64,000 nucleotides of DNA from Butyrivibrio sp. (GCA_023664865.1 JAMPEU010000002.1:62001-126000); one strand, 5' to 3'; positions 17,578 through 26,630 are shown, counted from the stretch's first letter. Made by a program: numbers and translations. Notes: generated from the sequence alone by a model not told the origin.

Positions 17578-19098
17578 TCACCAACACTTCAAATTAGCAA
17601 TCGTAATCCCCTCACACGCGCAAAAAGCAAGCGTCTGCCGTCTGCTTTCTCCCTCGCAGCCAAGCACAATATCTTTAAGCAGAATGTTCTTAAGCTCATG
17701 CCCCGGCTCGTCAAAACCAATCAACTCCATGCAATCCACCTCATAATACTTATTGTCATGGTCAAGGCATTTTCCCGTAATTTGGAGATTTTCAAAAGTG
17801 CAGTCTTCAAAGATAGGAGCAGTTCCTGCGCTTATCCCATCATCATTATACCCTACCGAGTGGAACAGCACCCTTGCCGTTTTGCAGTCCTTAACATGCA
17901 CATTCCGCACATAGCCCCCGCGTTTCTTCGTTCCCTTAATCTCGATGCCGCTTAGCGAACTGCCCATATCGCAGTCCCATATTTTTACATCTTCTACGCC
18001 GCCTGACATCTCGCTGCCGATGGTAATTCCATGTCCAAATTCACATTTGCAGTCAAAAATTTTGATATTGCAGGTCGGCTTGCCGATTACATTTCCCTCT
18101 GGGTTCTTGCCTGATTTAATCGCAATGGAATCATCCCCTGTATAAAATACGCAGCCGAAAATAGTACAGTCCTTGGAAGAATCCGGATCCCAGCCGTCCC
18201 CATTCCAGACTTTTTCGGAATAAAATCTGCAGTTATCCGTTACGACTCCTTCTGAATAAATCATATGCACATTCCAGCTTGCGCCGTCTTTTAAGTTCAG
18301 TCCTGAAATACGCACGTTCTTGCAGTTGCTGATATTAATAAGCCTCGGCCTTATCCTTCCCGGTATTGTTTCAGGCTTTTCACATTCTTTAACTTTATCC
18401 GCATTGGCTTCCAATTCGTCCTTTAGAAGCTCTGTTCCCATATCAATAATCTTTTTGGCAAGGACTTGTCCGCCGCTTGCGATTGTACCCTTTCCCCTGA
18501 TTAATATATTTTCGCAGTTTGCCCCGCCATCATGATTAAGCTCGCCCATATTGAGCAGACTGCTGTAACATGACATTTCTATTCCTTCAAAACGGCTCCA
18601 GATGCGCGGCAGATAATCATCCGGATTATCCGTCCCTTGCAGCAGCGCGCCTTCTTCCAGATACAATTCCATATTGCTGTGCAGCCTTAAAGCCCCTGTC
18701 TTATAAACGCCTTTCGGCAGATATACCACCTCGCCCCCGCGGCAGTCGTCAATCGCTTTCTGGATTGCCTGCGTATCCATCGTCTTACCGTCAGCCGCCG
18801 CCATATATGGCTCTTTCGTAACATCTAAAATCCTTCCCGTAGTTCCTGTTTTTAAGAAATACACCATTGACTGCGCCAGCACGGCATCATCTTTTACCAC
18901 CTTGACCTGAACGTCATAATTCGTATCACTGTCAAGCCCTTCTACCAAAAAGTGCGTTTTGTCCGTCTGCGCCTGTGGCTTTCCATTCAATAAAAGCACA
19001 TACTTATATCCCTTCGGAAGGTTTTCCGGTTTCTCAAAATACACGGTAATAGAGTCCCTTGTCACCAATCCTGTTACTTCCAATTCTTTTGTTTTCAT
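17578..19098 (-). CDS. GH28 polygalacturonase-family glycosidase with N-terminal FN3-like domain
   Basis: This 506-residue protein has an N-terminal fibronectin-III-like domain (about 8-84) and a right-handed beta-helix. The GH28 catalytic motifs are visible: NGDGWDPDSS (299-308, NxD), GDD (321-323), GHG (355-357) and IEIKG (385-389, where RIK is usual). The substitution of Arg in the last motif and the lack of a signal peptide point to an intracellular exo-acting enzyme on short galacturonides or related oligosaccharides. The layout resembles exo-polygalacturonases. AGGGG lies about 10 bases before ATG 19098. It is the first gene of the apparent run GH28, GH115, LytTR, GHKL, ABC, ABC. Confidence 0.88.
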   Translation of the reverse strand: MKTKELEVTGLVTRDSITVYFEKPENLPKGYKYVLLLNGKPQAQTDKTHFLVEGLDSDTNYDVQVKVVKDDAVLAQSMVYFLKTGTTGRILDVTKEPYMAAADGKTMDTQAIQKAIDDCRGGEVVYLPKGVYKTGALRLHSNMELYLEEGALLQGTDNPDDYLPRIWSRFEGIEMSCYSSLLNMGELNHDGGANCENILIRGKGTIASGGQVLAKKIIDMGTELLKDELEANADKVKECEKPETIPGRIRPRLINISNCKNVRISGLNLKDGASWNVHMIYSEGVVTDNCRFYSEKVWNGDGWDPDSSKDCTIFGCVFYTGDDSIAIKSGKNPEGNVIGKPTCNIKIFDCKCEFGHGITIGSEMSGGVEDVKIWDCDMGSSLSGIEIKGTKKRGGYVRNVHVKDCKTARVLFHSVGYNDDGISAGTAPIFEDCTFENLQITGKCLDHDNKYYEVDCMELIGFDEPGHELKNILLKDIVLGCEGESRRQTLAFCACEGITIANLKCW

Positions 19099-19232
19099 TT
19101 GCTTAACCCCTACCTTTCATTATCAACTATCATCTATCTGCTGATTAAATCTATCCCCATTTAAAGCCATATTACTTATCAAATAATAACATATCGTCTT
19201 TGTAATGCGCAACTAATTACTTTAATCCTGCA

Positions 19233-19415
19233 GCAGCCCAGCCCACAGGAGGCAGGAACACATATATTTCCCCTTGCGGTACGTTCTCACTCCGTGAAAA
19301 ACGCAGCGGTACTAAGTTCAAAAGCTAAAAAACAGCTTTTTCACTAAGGACCGGCGTTTTTCAAGGACCGCAATGGGGAAATATATGTGTTCCTGCCTCC
19401 TGTGGGCTGGGCTGC
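19233..19415 (-). repeat. Long palindromic element, copy 1
   Basis: This 183-bp element has perfectly complementary 41-bp ends (19233-19273 and 19375-19415). Its interior core also appears in the elements at 61247 and 62310; here the core is on the minus strand (for example CTTAGTACCGCTGCG and CACGGAGTGAGA). The outer arms are unlike those of the other copies. It starts 3 bases after the deacetylase stop codon, in the sense orientation of that gene. There is no T-tract for a standard terminator and no coding sequence. The remaining roughly 130 bases up to the GH28 start look like an ordinary AT-rich leader. Confidence 0.85.
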
Positions 19416-19418
19416 TTC

Positions 19419-20204
19419 CTAGTCGAATATAATCTCATCCACAGTTACAAATTCATACCCTTCCTGCAAGAGTCTGTCAACCGCCTGCAAAGCGGCAGTA
19501 ACTGAAGTGTCATAGTAATCGTGCATCAGTATGATATCGTTTTCTTCAGCTTTAGTTACTATTTTATTTACTACGCTTGCCGCATTGTTACTGCACCAGT
19601 CCAACGGATCTATTGTCCAAAGCACGGGAATCATGTTAAGCTCCTCTTCAAATTTTTTATCCCATGTGCCATATGGCGGACGGACATATATGACTTCCTC
19701 GCCCGTTATCTCCTCTATCACTTCGCTTGTCTGCACCAGTTCCGCCTTAAATTTATCCCTGTTGTTTTTCGTCAGTTGGATATGGCTGTAGGTATGGTTT
19801 CCAATTAGGTGTCCCTCATCGTACATACGCTTAATTATATCAGGGTGAAGTTCGGCGTGTTCGCCTGTTACAAAAAATGTTGCATGGACGCCGCGTTCCT
19901 TAAGCCCATCCAAAAGCTGCTCCGTATAATGCGGGTGCGGGCCATCGTCAAAGGTAAGTGCGATTTTTTGTAGTTCTTTATCATTACCATTCTGCTCGGT
20001 TACTACTTTTTCCACTAAAATATAGTCTGCGGTTATAATGCTCCGTGAAGTTACAGTTTGCGACGTTTCCTGCGACATCTGTATTCCAGACGATTGACTT
20101 CCTGATTGCTTTCTTTCAAGCGGCTTTCCTTCCGACAAAAACAAAAGCAGGCTCACAATCATTATCATTAAAACAAAGAAAATACATTTCTTCCGACTGC
20201 TCAT
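19419..20204 (-). CDS. Polysaccharide deacetylase (CE4/NodB domain), membrane-anchored
   Basis: This 261-residue protein has an N-terminal signal-anchor helix (residues 8-24), a short linker and a NodB domain. The five CE4 motifs are present: TFDDGPH at 84-90 (catalytic Asp and metal Asp), HTYSH at 137-141 (metal ligands), RPPYG at 175-179, DPLDW, and ILMHD. It probably N-deacetylates peptidoglycan or another cell-surface GlcNAc polymer outside the membrane. The start has AAGGAG upstream. It appears monocistronic: a GH13 gene ends 73 bases upstream and a long palindrome follows the stop codon directly. Confidence 0.92.
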   Translation of the reverse strand: MSSRKKCIFFVLMIMIVSLLLFLSEGKPLERKQSGSQSSGIQMSQETSQTVTSRSIITADYILVEKVVTEQNGNDKELQKIALTFDDGPHPHYTEQLLDGLKERGVHATFFVTGEHAELHPDIIKRMYDEGHLIGNHTYSHIQLTKNNRDKFKAELVQTSEVIEEITGEEVIYVRPPYGTWDKKFEEELNMIPVLWTIDPLDWCSNNAASVVNKIVTKAEENDIILMHDYYDTSVTAALQAVDRLLQEGYEFVTVDEIIFD

Positions 20205-20277
20205 GCGCCTGCTCCTTATCCATATTCAATTATATATATGCTGGTTGTGCGGATTTTAGCATAATATAAATATAACT

Positions 20278-21843
20278 TTAGTCAGCTACTTTATAATACC
20301 CTGCAGAACAAGGCTTTACAATAATTGTTCCATTATTGACGCTAATTTCCCCACCAAATGAATACAACATCTCTTTAGGCAGATATTTACATACAAAAGA
20401 AACCTCTCTTCCTGCCGGATTTATAATTACGAGAATTTTCTCATTCCCCAGACTTCTAAGATAAACGAATGGATATGCGTTTTCTTCCGCATACACAAAT
20501 TCTATCTCACCTCTGCTCTGCAATGCCGCATATGACTGCCTTACGCTTATAAGCTTTTTAATCTCGTTATAAAGAGAGTCCTCATCCGCAATCTGCGCCT
20601 TTACCGTAGGTCTGTCGGGACTTTCGTCCTGTTTGATATAAAGCTTTTCTACAGGAGCAGAACTAAATCCTGCATTAACGGAATCGTCCCACTGCATAGG
20701 GGAGCGCGAACCCGTTCTATTATAACCGCCTTCAACTGAATTAAGCCCCTCGACATATTTCATTCCTATTTCATCACCGTAATAGATAAAAGGCGCGCCG
20801 GGCATTGAGAGTAGAAAAGCGAAGGCAATTTTCAGGTTATCGCCATGAATACTACGGGACAGCCTATCCATATCATGATTTCCTGAAGGTATGCAGATTA
20901 GTCCCTTTTTTTCGGACTTTTCGTAATTTTCCTCATATTTTTTGACAAATTCCAAAATATTTCCTTTACCCTTATCTGAAAAATAAGGCTCTGCACAGCG
21001 GAATAAATCGTTATAATGCGACGGTCCGAAATGCAGCAAAAAATCCATATGGAATCCGCCCTGCAGCGACTTATCAGGCTCACCCCATTCAGAAACCATT
21101 GCCGCCTGCGGAAATTCTCTATCCAAAAATTCACGGACATTCTGCCATAGTTTTATCGTGCCTTTACCATCTTCATCATATTTAACAAGTGAACCCGCCA
21201 TATCCACACGGAAACCGTCGCAGCCCATGCCAAGCCAAAAACGCATAATATTTTTTAGTTCTTCAAGCGTAGACTTTGCACCTTCGCTGTCCATAGGCTG
21301 CTGCCATTTTTTATCCGGATCACATTTGTAAAAACCGTAATTCAACGCGGGCTGATGAGAGAAAAAGTTGACTGCACACGAGCCGTCCCTGTCCGAAATG
21401 CCACGAATACACCCCATACCCTGCGGTTCTTCCCAAATACTGTCCGTCCACACATATCGGTCAGTATACTTGTTTTTCTCCGCTTTCATTGATTCCTTAA
21501 ACCACTTATGCTCAATAGAAGTATGTCCCGGAACAAGGTCTAGGAGAATGTGCATATCACGCTTATGGACTTCATTAAAAAGCTGCTTCAAATCTTCGTT
21601 AGTTCCATATCTTGGCGCCACTGAATAATAATCCGAAACATCATATCCCGCATCACCAAAGGGTGATTCAAAGCACGGATTCATCCATATTGCATTACAG
21701 CCCAAATCCTTTATGTAATCAAGCTTGTCTATAATACCCTTAAAATCACCAATGCCGTCGCCGTTGCTGTCGCAGAATGACTGCGGATAAATTTCATAAA
21801 AAATTGCGTTATCAAGCCATGTCGGCTGATTCTTTGTACTCAT
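20278..21843 (-). CDS. GH13 alpha-glucosidase / oligo-1,6-glucosidase-like enzyme
   Basis: This protein of about 521 residues has a full GH13 catalytic barrel and C-terminal beta domain. Motifs are FYEIYPQSFCDSNGDGIGDF near the N-terminus, LLDLVPGHTS, DGFRVDMAG (nucleophile Asp), VSEWGEP (acid/base Glu) and SGNHDMDR (transition-state Asp). There is no signal peptide, so it is cytosolic and probably acts on imported alpha-glucosides or sucrose-like sugars. I start at ATG 21843 with GGGAG about 9 bases upstream; the longer open frame from 21927 crosses the operator region. It is divergent from the AraC regulator at 21990, which very likely controls it. Confidence 0.9.
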   Translation of the reverse strand: MSTKNQPTWLDNAIFYEIYPQSFCDSNGDGIGDFKGIIDKLDYIKDLGCNAIWMNPCFESPFGDAGYDVSDYYSVAPRYGTNEDLKQLFNEVHKRDMHILLDLVPGHTSIEHKWFKESMKAEKNKYTDRYVWTDSIWEEPQGMGCIRGISDRDGSCAVNFFSHQPALNYGFYKCDPDKKWQQPMDSEGAKSTLEELKNIMRFWLGMGCDGFRVDMAGSLVKYDEDGKGTIKLWQNVREFLDREFPQAAMVSEWGEPDKSLQGGFHMDFLLHFGPSHYNDLFRCAEPYFSDKGKGNILEFVKKYEENYEKSEKKGLICIPSGNHDMDRLSRSIHGDNLKIAFAFLLSMPGAPFIYYGDEIGMKYVEGLNSVEGGYNRTGSRSPMQWDDSVNAGFSSAPVEKLYIKQDESPDRPTVKAQIADEDSLYNEIKKLISVRQSYAALQSRGEIEFVYAEENAYPFVYLRSLGNEKILVIINPAGREVSFVCKYLPKEMLYSFGGEISVNNGTIIVKPCSAGYYKVAD

Positions 21844-21902
21844 AATAATGCTCCCTTCTTGGCAAATCTTTATCAAATCGGTTGAAAAATATTTTTCTAT
21901 AT

Positions 21903-21961
21903 GATACGATACTATAACCAACTTCAAAAAACAAATGAAATAGTATCAATTTATGATACTA
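21903..21961. promoter_or_regulatory. Operator cluster between the GH13 gene and its AraC regulator
   Basis: A perfect palindrome, TAGTATCA (21941-21948) and TGATACTA (21954-21961) with a 5-base spacer, sits beside two further GATAC half-sites in tandem (21903-21907 and 21908-21912). All four copies of the same five-base motif lie in the 146-base divergent gap. They are probably binding sites for the adjacent AraC-family protein, though this is inferred from position and repetition only. Confidence 0.6.
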
Positions 21962-21989
21962 TAATATCTTTTTATAGGAGAAGGCATAC

Positions 21990-22850
21990 ATGGCTGCATA
22001 CGAAGAAAAAAAGAAACACAGTTCAAAGCTTATTCCATTCAGTTACTATGAGTGCCTTATTCCTGACTATTTTGCAAATGTTCCGCTGCATTGGCATGGT
22101 GAATTTGAGATAAATTATATTATTTCAGGCTGCGCCGAATTTATCTGCGGCGACAACCGTTTTATCTCATCAAAAGGCGATATAATAATCCTGCCGCCAA
22201 ATATGCTGCATGCTATTTATCACCATAAAGACAACAAGCAGATTTATGACACCATTGTCTTTAATGCTGAAATTCTGGGTATATCCGAAAATAACCGCTG
22301 TTCCGCGAAATGTATTAAACCTCTTGCAAACGGTCTATCCAAAATAAACACGCATATAACAAAAGAGCATACTCATTATGGTGAATTAAAAACATCCATC
22401 GAGACTATTTTCTCCTGCGCTAAAGGCAATACGCCGCAGCTGGATATGCTGATGAAAAGTGAGTTGCTGCGATTTTTCTGGCTATTATGGGAGCATGGGG
22501 ATATTGTACAGACTGCCAAAGACGACGCAGACAAAAATGAAATTATCCGTTCAGCAATAGAATATATGAATAAAAATTATGCTGAAAACATAACCGTTGA
22601 GCAGCTTTCTGAAATTGCGCATATCAGCAAAAGTTACTTTATGCGGCGTTTCAGAGAAGCTGCCGGAGTCGGCGCTATTGAATACCTATCCCAAATAAGG
22701 ATTAAAAAAGCCTGTGAAGCCCTTGTTGAAACAAATAATACTTCATCTGAAATCGCTTTTGCATGCGGATTTAGGAATCTCTCAAACTTCAACAGGCAAT
22801 TCAAAGATATTGTAGGATGCACTCCGAGAGAATATAGGAAAATAAAATAA
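21990..22850 (+). CDS. AraC-family transcriptional regulator of the GH13 gene
   Basis: This 286-residue protein has an N-terminal cupin sensor (PLHWHGEFEINYIISG near residue 30, GDIIILPPNMLHAIYH near 66). Two C-terminal helix-turn-helix motifs follow (VEQLSEIAHISKSYFMRRF and SEIAFACGFRNLSNFNRQF, ending CTPREYRKIK). The start has AGGAGAAGG upstream. It is divergent from the GH13 alpha-glucosidase and shares the GATAC-rich operator region. It ends 6 bases from a converging histidine kinase gene, with no evident terminator between them. Confidence 0.9.
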   Translation: MAAYEEKKKHSSKLIPFSYYECLIPDYFANVPLHWHGEFEINYIISGCAEFICGDNRFISSKGDIIILPPNMLHAIYHHKDNKQIYDTIVFNAEILGISENNRCSAKCIKPLANGLSKINTHITKEHTHYGELKTSIETIFSCAKGNTPQLDMLMKSELLRFFWLLWEHGDIVQTAKDDADKNEIIRSAIEYMNKNYAENITVEQLSEIAHISKSYFMRRFREAAGVGAIEYLSQIRIKKACEALVETNNTSSEIAFACGFRNLSNFNRQFKDIVGCTPREYRKIK

Positions 22851-22856
22851 CCTTAG

Positions 22857-24113
22857 TTATTTTCCAAGTGATATCACAAACGCTTTCACATATCCGTCCG
22901 CACACTCCCGCTCTAATTTTAGTTCTCCACCGTGCATCTGCACGATTTTATGTGAAATGCTGAGTCCGAGTCCGCTGCCGCCTCTGGTGTTTCTTGCCTT
23001 ATCACCTCGTGAAAACGGCTCAAAAATATGTTCCGCCAAAGTTTCGTCTATAGGTTCTCCATTATCTGTTATGCGGATTATATAGCCATTTGTGACATTT
23101 GTGTCACTACTATTGACTTTAGATTTGCGCACTCTTAGGCTCACTGCTACTTTAGTTCCTGCCCCATTATATTTTACCGCATTGGAAAGTATATTTACAA
23201 CGGCGCGCCCCATCTGGACTTTATCCATTTCGTAGGAAAATTCCTGCTCAGGTATATCTATCTCAAGCGTCATATTTTTTTCTTCAAAATCCGCATATAG
23301 AAGGGCAATGTTTTCCCGCAGCATCTCTCCCAAATCCGCCTTTTCCTTATGCAGCGTAAAACCGCTGCTGTCTAGCTGCACATACTCAAGCAATAGATTG
23401 ATAAGTTCGTCTACACGCATTGATTTTGCATATATCGAGCGCAGATATTCTTTCTTTTTATCTTCATCATTCACCATGCCGTCATTCAACGCTCCGGCAT
23501 ATCCGCATATGGTTGTAATAGGCGTCTTAATGTCATGGGAGATGTCAGACAGCAGCAGATTTCTTTGCCTGTCATAGTCTTCCTTCTGTTTTTTTTCAGC
23601 CGCAATCAGCTCGTTTACTTTTCCTGATACGACTCTATAATACCAAGATGCCGATAAAACATACGGAATCAATGTTATGACAAGCAGCCCGAGGAAGATA
23701 AAAATTACGGCGGCATAATAAAGCTGAATTAAGCCTTTGTGCGTAACACCCTCCAACATAGGCGACGCTATATCAATGCGCACTAAGCCGCCCATGCTTT
23801 TGCTTATGAATGCCTGCACCTGCCTCGATATAACCTCCGGCAGAAATGATGCTGCTGTAAATAACAGCATCTGCAGCGCCAGAAGCATCATGCTCCCGCC
23901 CTCTGCCGTAACTGACAGTTGGCTTATATGCAGCGTATTTTCCAGAAAGGGCGCAAGCCAAATCCTGTATGCCGTATTCAACAGTTCTTCGCTGATAAAA
24001 ATAAATACCATAATTAAGAGGAAATTTTTTATCAGAAACCATTTCAAGTCCTTGCCCTGCACTCCTATATTTTTATTTTCAACATACTTGTTTTTCACAT
24101 TTCTATCTTCCAT
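22857..24113 (-). CDS. Sensor histidine kinase (HisKA/HATPase_c)
   Basis: This 418-residue membrane kinase has two transmembrane helices (about residues 27-47 and 133-157) enclosing an extracytoplasmic loop of about 85 residues. The H-box is LLSDISHDIKTPITTICGYA (His about residue 196), the N-box VVNILSNAVKYNGAG, and the G-boxes GGSGLGLSISHKIVQMHGG. A HAMP-like linker is short. It is encoded 39 bases downstream of the OmpR-type regulator and forms its partner. The signal is unknown. The architecture resembles VanS/cell-envelope stress kinases, but no resistance genes are adjacent. Confidence 0.9.
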   Translation of the reverse strand: MEDRNVKNKYVENKNIGVQGKDLKWFLIKNFLLIMVFIFISEELLNTAYRIWLAPFLENTLHISQLSVTAEGGSMMLLALQMLLFTAASFLPEVISRQVQAFISKSMGGLVRIDIASPMLEGVTHKGLIQLYYAAVIFIFLGLLVITLIPYVLSASWYYRVVSGKVNELIAAEKKQKEDYDRQRNLLLSDISHDIKTPITTICGYAGALNDGMVNDEDKKKEYLRSIYAKSMRVDELINLLLEYVQLDSSGFTLHKEKADLGEMLRENIALLYADFEEKNMTLEIDIPEQEFSYEMDKVQMGRAVVNILSNAVKYNGAGTKVAVSLRVRKSKVNSSDTNVTNGYIIRITDNGEPIDETLAEHIFEPFSRGDKARNTRGGSGLGLSISHKIVQMHGGELKLERECADGYVKAFVISLGK

Positions 24114-24152
24114 CGCTTACCTGTCCCTGCCTATCCGCCTTCTCCAAAAGCT

Positions 24153-24881
24153 TTATATCTTTTTCATTTCACTGCCATCCAGCCGATAGCCCAGCCCGCG
24201 GATAGTCTTGATATATTCATTGGCATCGTCGCTTAACTTGGCACGGAGTTTGGATATACATACCATAATATTATTATCTGATACCGGGTAATCCTCTCCC
24301 CAGCCCTGCTCAAACAACTGCTGTTTGGTAAATACCCTGCCCGGATTTTCCATAAAAAGCTGCATTATCTTAAATTCCACGGAAGTAAGCTCTATCACCA
24401 TATCCCCCTTATGCAGAAGGCATGACTGCAAATCAAGCCTTAAATCCCTTACGGCAATCTCGTCTTTAGCGCGCTGTCTGCCTGAACCAAGCGCATAAAA
24501 CCTCCGTATATTGGAATTGACTCTTGCTACCGCCTCTAAGGGCTGGAACGGCTTGGTTATATAATCGTCCGCTCCCAAATCAAGCCCGAGAATCTTATCG
24601 GCATCGCCGCCCTTTGCCGACAGCAAGATTACGGGAATATTATTATTTTCCCTGATATTGCGCAGCACGCGGTAGCCGTCTATCCCCGGCATCATAATAT
24701 CCAAAATCAGCAAATCTATTTCCCCGGAGCCATCCGCATTATGCGCGGCGTTCTGCAGGATTGACAGTGCCTCTACTCCATCTGACGCTTCTGTCACTTC
24801 GTATCCGTCCTTCTCAAGATACAGCCTTAATAAGTCGCGAATCTCCGGCTCATCATCTGCAATCAAAACTCTATATCCCAT
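24153..24881 (-). CDS. OmpR/PhoB-family response regulator
   Basis: This protein of about 242 residues has a receiver domain (ADDEPEIRDLL; phospho-Asp in LLILDIMMPGIDG; Lys in ITKPFQP) and a C-terminal winged helix (LTSVEFKIMQLFMENPGRVF, VCISKLRAKL, TIRGLGYRLD). I start at ATG 24881; the AAGGAG site is 13 bases upstream, a long but acceptable spacing. The longer open frame reaching 25016 would run into the preceding gene and lacks a ribosome site. It is followed by its kinase. The 71-base gap from the DUF975 gene shows no clear promoter, so the three genes may share a transcript. Confidence 0.9.
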   Translation of the reverse strand: MGYRVLIADDEPEIRDLLRLYLEKDGYEVTEASDGVEALSILQNAAHNADGSGEIDLLILDIMMPGIDGYRVLRNIRENNNIPVILLSAKGGDADKILGLDLGADDYITKPFQPLEAVARVNSNIRRFYALGSGRQRAKDEIAVRDLRLDLQSCLLHKGDMVIELTSVEFKIMQLFMENPGRVFTKQQLFEQGWGEDYPVSDNNIMVCISKLRAKLSDDANEYIKTIRGLGYRLDGSEMKKI

Positions 24882-24951
24882 CGTTATAACTATGCTCCTT
24901 TCTCCACCCTCTGATTTAGGCGATTGCGCAACTGCTTTCAAATTGACGCGC

Positions 24952-25830
24952 CTAGACATTAACAATGTCCACATGAGTATGTGTATCGCTTGTAACCGCA
25001 CGATAAAGTGACGCATCTGTCATATATATATATGGTTTAACATAGAATATGTTTGTCAAGCCGCAAGTAAGCGCGTTCAATATATGCCACGGAATGAATG
25101 ACAAATCCAGCACAAAGGCGTTCCATTTCTGCCCGTCCATCATTTTCTTGCTAAGTTCCAGCACTTCCTTACGCGGCATATTCGGATTCTCCGCAAGAAT
25201 GTACTCCACGAAACGGTACTGATAACTCTTATATATTCCGGGAACAAGGAACAGCAGGCTCCATAAGAAAATGTGCAGATTGCAGAAAAACATCGTCTTG
25301 ACCGCATTCATATAATTATGGTCGAAAGCAAATCCAAAGTCTGCAATATTACCCTTATCGTCTATACCGTTCAGCATAAAGCGTCCCGCCCCAACACGCA
25401 GGGGACTTCCGATAAAAATCCCAAATATTAACACGCATATTACAATGATAACTGCGGCAACTAAAAGCACAATCAGGAATGCCGCCGCAAAAGAGTCCAA
25501 TATGGAATCATCTATCTGCTCAAGCTCGTTAAGCGCTTCCCTGAGTTCACTTTCCATCTGTCCTTTTGTAGCAGCATCGTCACCACTCTGTCCGACAGTT
25601 TCAGCAGGAATCACATAAACATCTTCTACTACGCTTTCTCCTATACCATTCCCTACAGAAATCACATAGCCCTCATTTTCATCATAATCTGCTGAACTTC
25701 CGCTTGCGGCTGCCGCCGGAGTCAGCCCTTCCCCCAGCATGATAAGCAATACTGACACCAATACCGCTTTCCAGTAATTCCTGTTTACCGCCGCTTTGGC
25801 TTTCTCTTTTAATTCTTTTCTCGTCCACAT
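24952..25830 (-). CDS. DUF975-family integral membrane protein
   Basis: This 292-residue protein begins MWTRKELKEKAKAAVNRNYWKAV, the DUF975 signature, and has about five or six hydrophobic segments. A larger hydrophilic acidic loop lies between the first two (about residues 40-100). The YQYRFVEYILAENPNM stretch and a P-x-K-x-x-LELSKKMM motif in the C-terminal half are also typical. The function of the family is unknown; these proteins often sit beside two-component or ABC genes in Clostridia. The start has AAAAGGAG upstream. It precedes the OmpR regulator and kinase, so it could be a sensor accessory or a target, but this is only positional. Confidence 0.8.
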   Translation of the reverse strand: MWTRKELKEKAKAAVNRNYWKAVLVSVLLIMLGEGLTPAAAASGSSADYDENEGYVISVGNGIGESVVEDVYVIPAETVGQSGDDAATKGQMESELREALNELEQIDDSILDSFAAAFLIVLLVAAVIIVICVLIFGIFIGSPLRVGAGRFMLNGIDDKGNIADFGFAFDHNYMNAVKTMFFCNLHIFLWSLLFLVPGIYKSYQYRFVEYILAENPNMPRKEVLELSKKMMDGQKWNAFVLDLSFIPWHILNALTCGLTNIFYVKPYIYMTDASLYRAVTSDTHTHVDIVNV

Positions 25831-25894
25831 AGTCTTCTCTCCTTTTTACGTCTGCTTTAGCTGACAAACTGTTTATCAGCGTTACAAACAGAAT

Positions 25895-25922
25895 ACCGGC
25901 TGATTCTTAAAAGAAAGCCGGT
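25895..25922 (-). terminator. Hairpin after the PBECR4-like gene, possible terminator
   Basis: A perfect 7-bp stem, ACCGGCT (25895-25901) and AGCCGGT (25916-25922), lies 22 bases past the stop codon of the upstream minus-strand gene. The downstream tract on the minus strand is only ATTCTGTTT, so termination may be weak. Confidence 0.4.
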
Positions 25923-25943
25923 AAAACCTTAACGTAACCTTAT

Positions 25944-26603
25944 TTATGGAATTTTATTTGCCGGTGCAGCATTTGGTTCGTTTTTTATTTTCTGTTCTAA
26001 TGTATATTGATGATGTTGATATATTGTCCGTCTAACTCCATTTACAATTTTATCTTTCAGCATCCAATATAGATTTTGTCCTCCATATGCCACATTTTTC
26101 TTTACGCCAAATGAAACAATTGCACATGGTGATTCCACTCCATAACGATACTTCAAAAATATGTATACCGTGGTATGCGAACCTGCTAATTGACTTTCAA
26201 TTATATAATCGTATTTGATAACAGAATTATTCAGCGGTCCATCCTTTGGTGAATATATGCGAATAATATTATTTTCATCCAAATATTGTTCAAGATGCTG
26301 AAGGTGTTCTATCCTGCTTTCTATATCTTTTTCATCATTGGGTTTTCCCTTATAAAATTTGCTTTGTGCCAGATATTCATCAGTAATAGGATTTTCTTTA
26401 TTCAAAATCCATGATAGTGTATTCTTTTTATTTCTTGGGATATTGATGTCTGTAAGGTATTGAAGTCCTGCCACATGATGAAAATCTCTCAGCATAAAAT
26501 TCAATGAAACCACTCTCACATTTCGATTTGCTAAATGAAATATATATGAGGTTGTATTAACCAAGTTTAAAAAACGAACAGCAGATTCCTGTATATTATC
26601 CAT
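25944..26603 (-). CDS. PBECR4-domain-like protein (phage-associated nuclease-like fold)
   Basis: This protein of about 219 residues contains RDFHHVAGLQYLTDI near residue 38, then SKFYKGKP, and a C-terminal half with repeated beta-strands (YDYIIESQLAGSHTTVYIFL, AIVSFGVKK). This resembles the PBECR4 group (phage Barnase-EndoU-ColicinE5-RelE-like nucleases) that occurs on mobile elements in Clostridia. I start at ATG 26603. The longer frame to 26654 would run through the 26631-26660 hairpin. The ribosome site is weak. Composition is more AT-rich than the neighbouring two-component genes, which suggests transfer. Function is not established, and the family call rests on the HH-x-x-GL-x-x-LTD motif. 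Confidence 0.5.
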   Translation of the reverse strand: MDNIQESAVRFLNLVNTTSYIFHLANRNVRVVSLNFMLRDFHHVAGLQYLTDINIPRNKKNTLSWILNKENPITDEYLAQSKFYKGKPNDEKDIESRIEHLQHLEQYLDENNIIRIYSPKDGPLNNSVIKYDYIIESQLAGSHTTVYIFLKYRYGVESPCAIVSFGVKKNVAYGGQNLYWMLKDKIVNGVRRTIYQHHQYTLEQKIKNEPNAAPANKIP

Positions 26604-26630
26604 ACTAATTATCCTGTTATAAACATTAAT

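Noticed and set aside
19233-19415. Insertion sequence or MITE with transposase
   Set aside because: No transposase frame or target-site duplication could be seen; left as an unclassified palindromic element.
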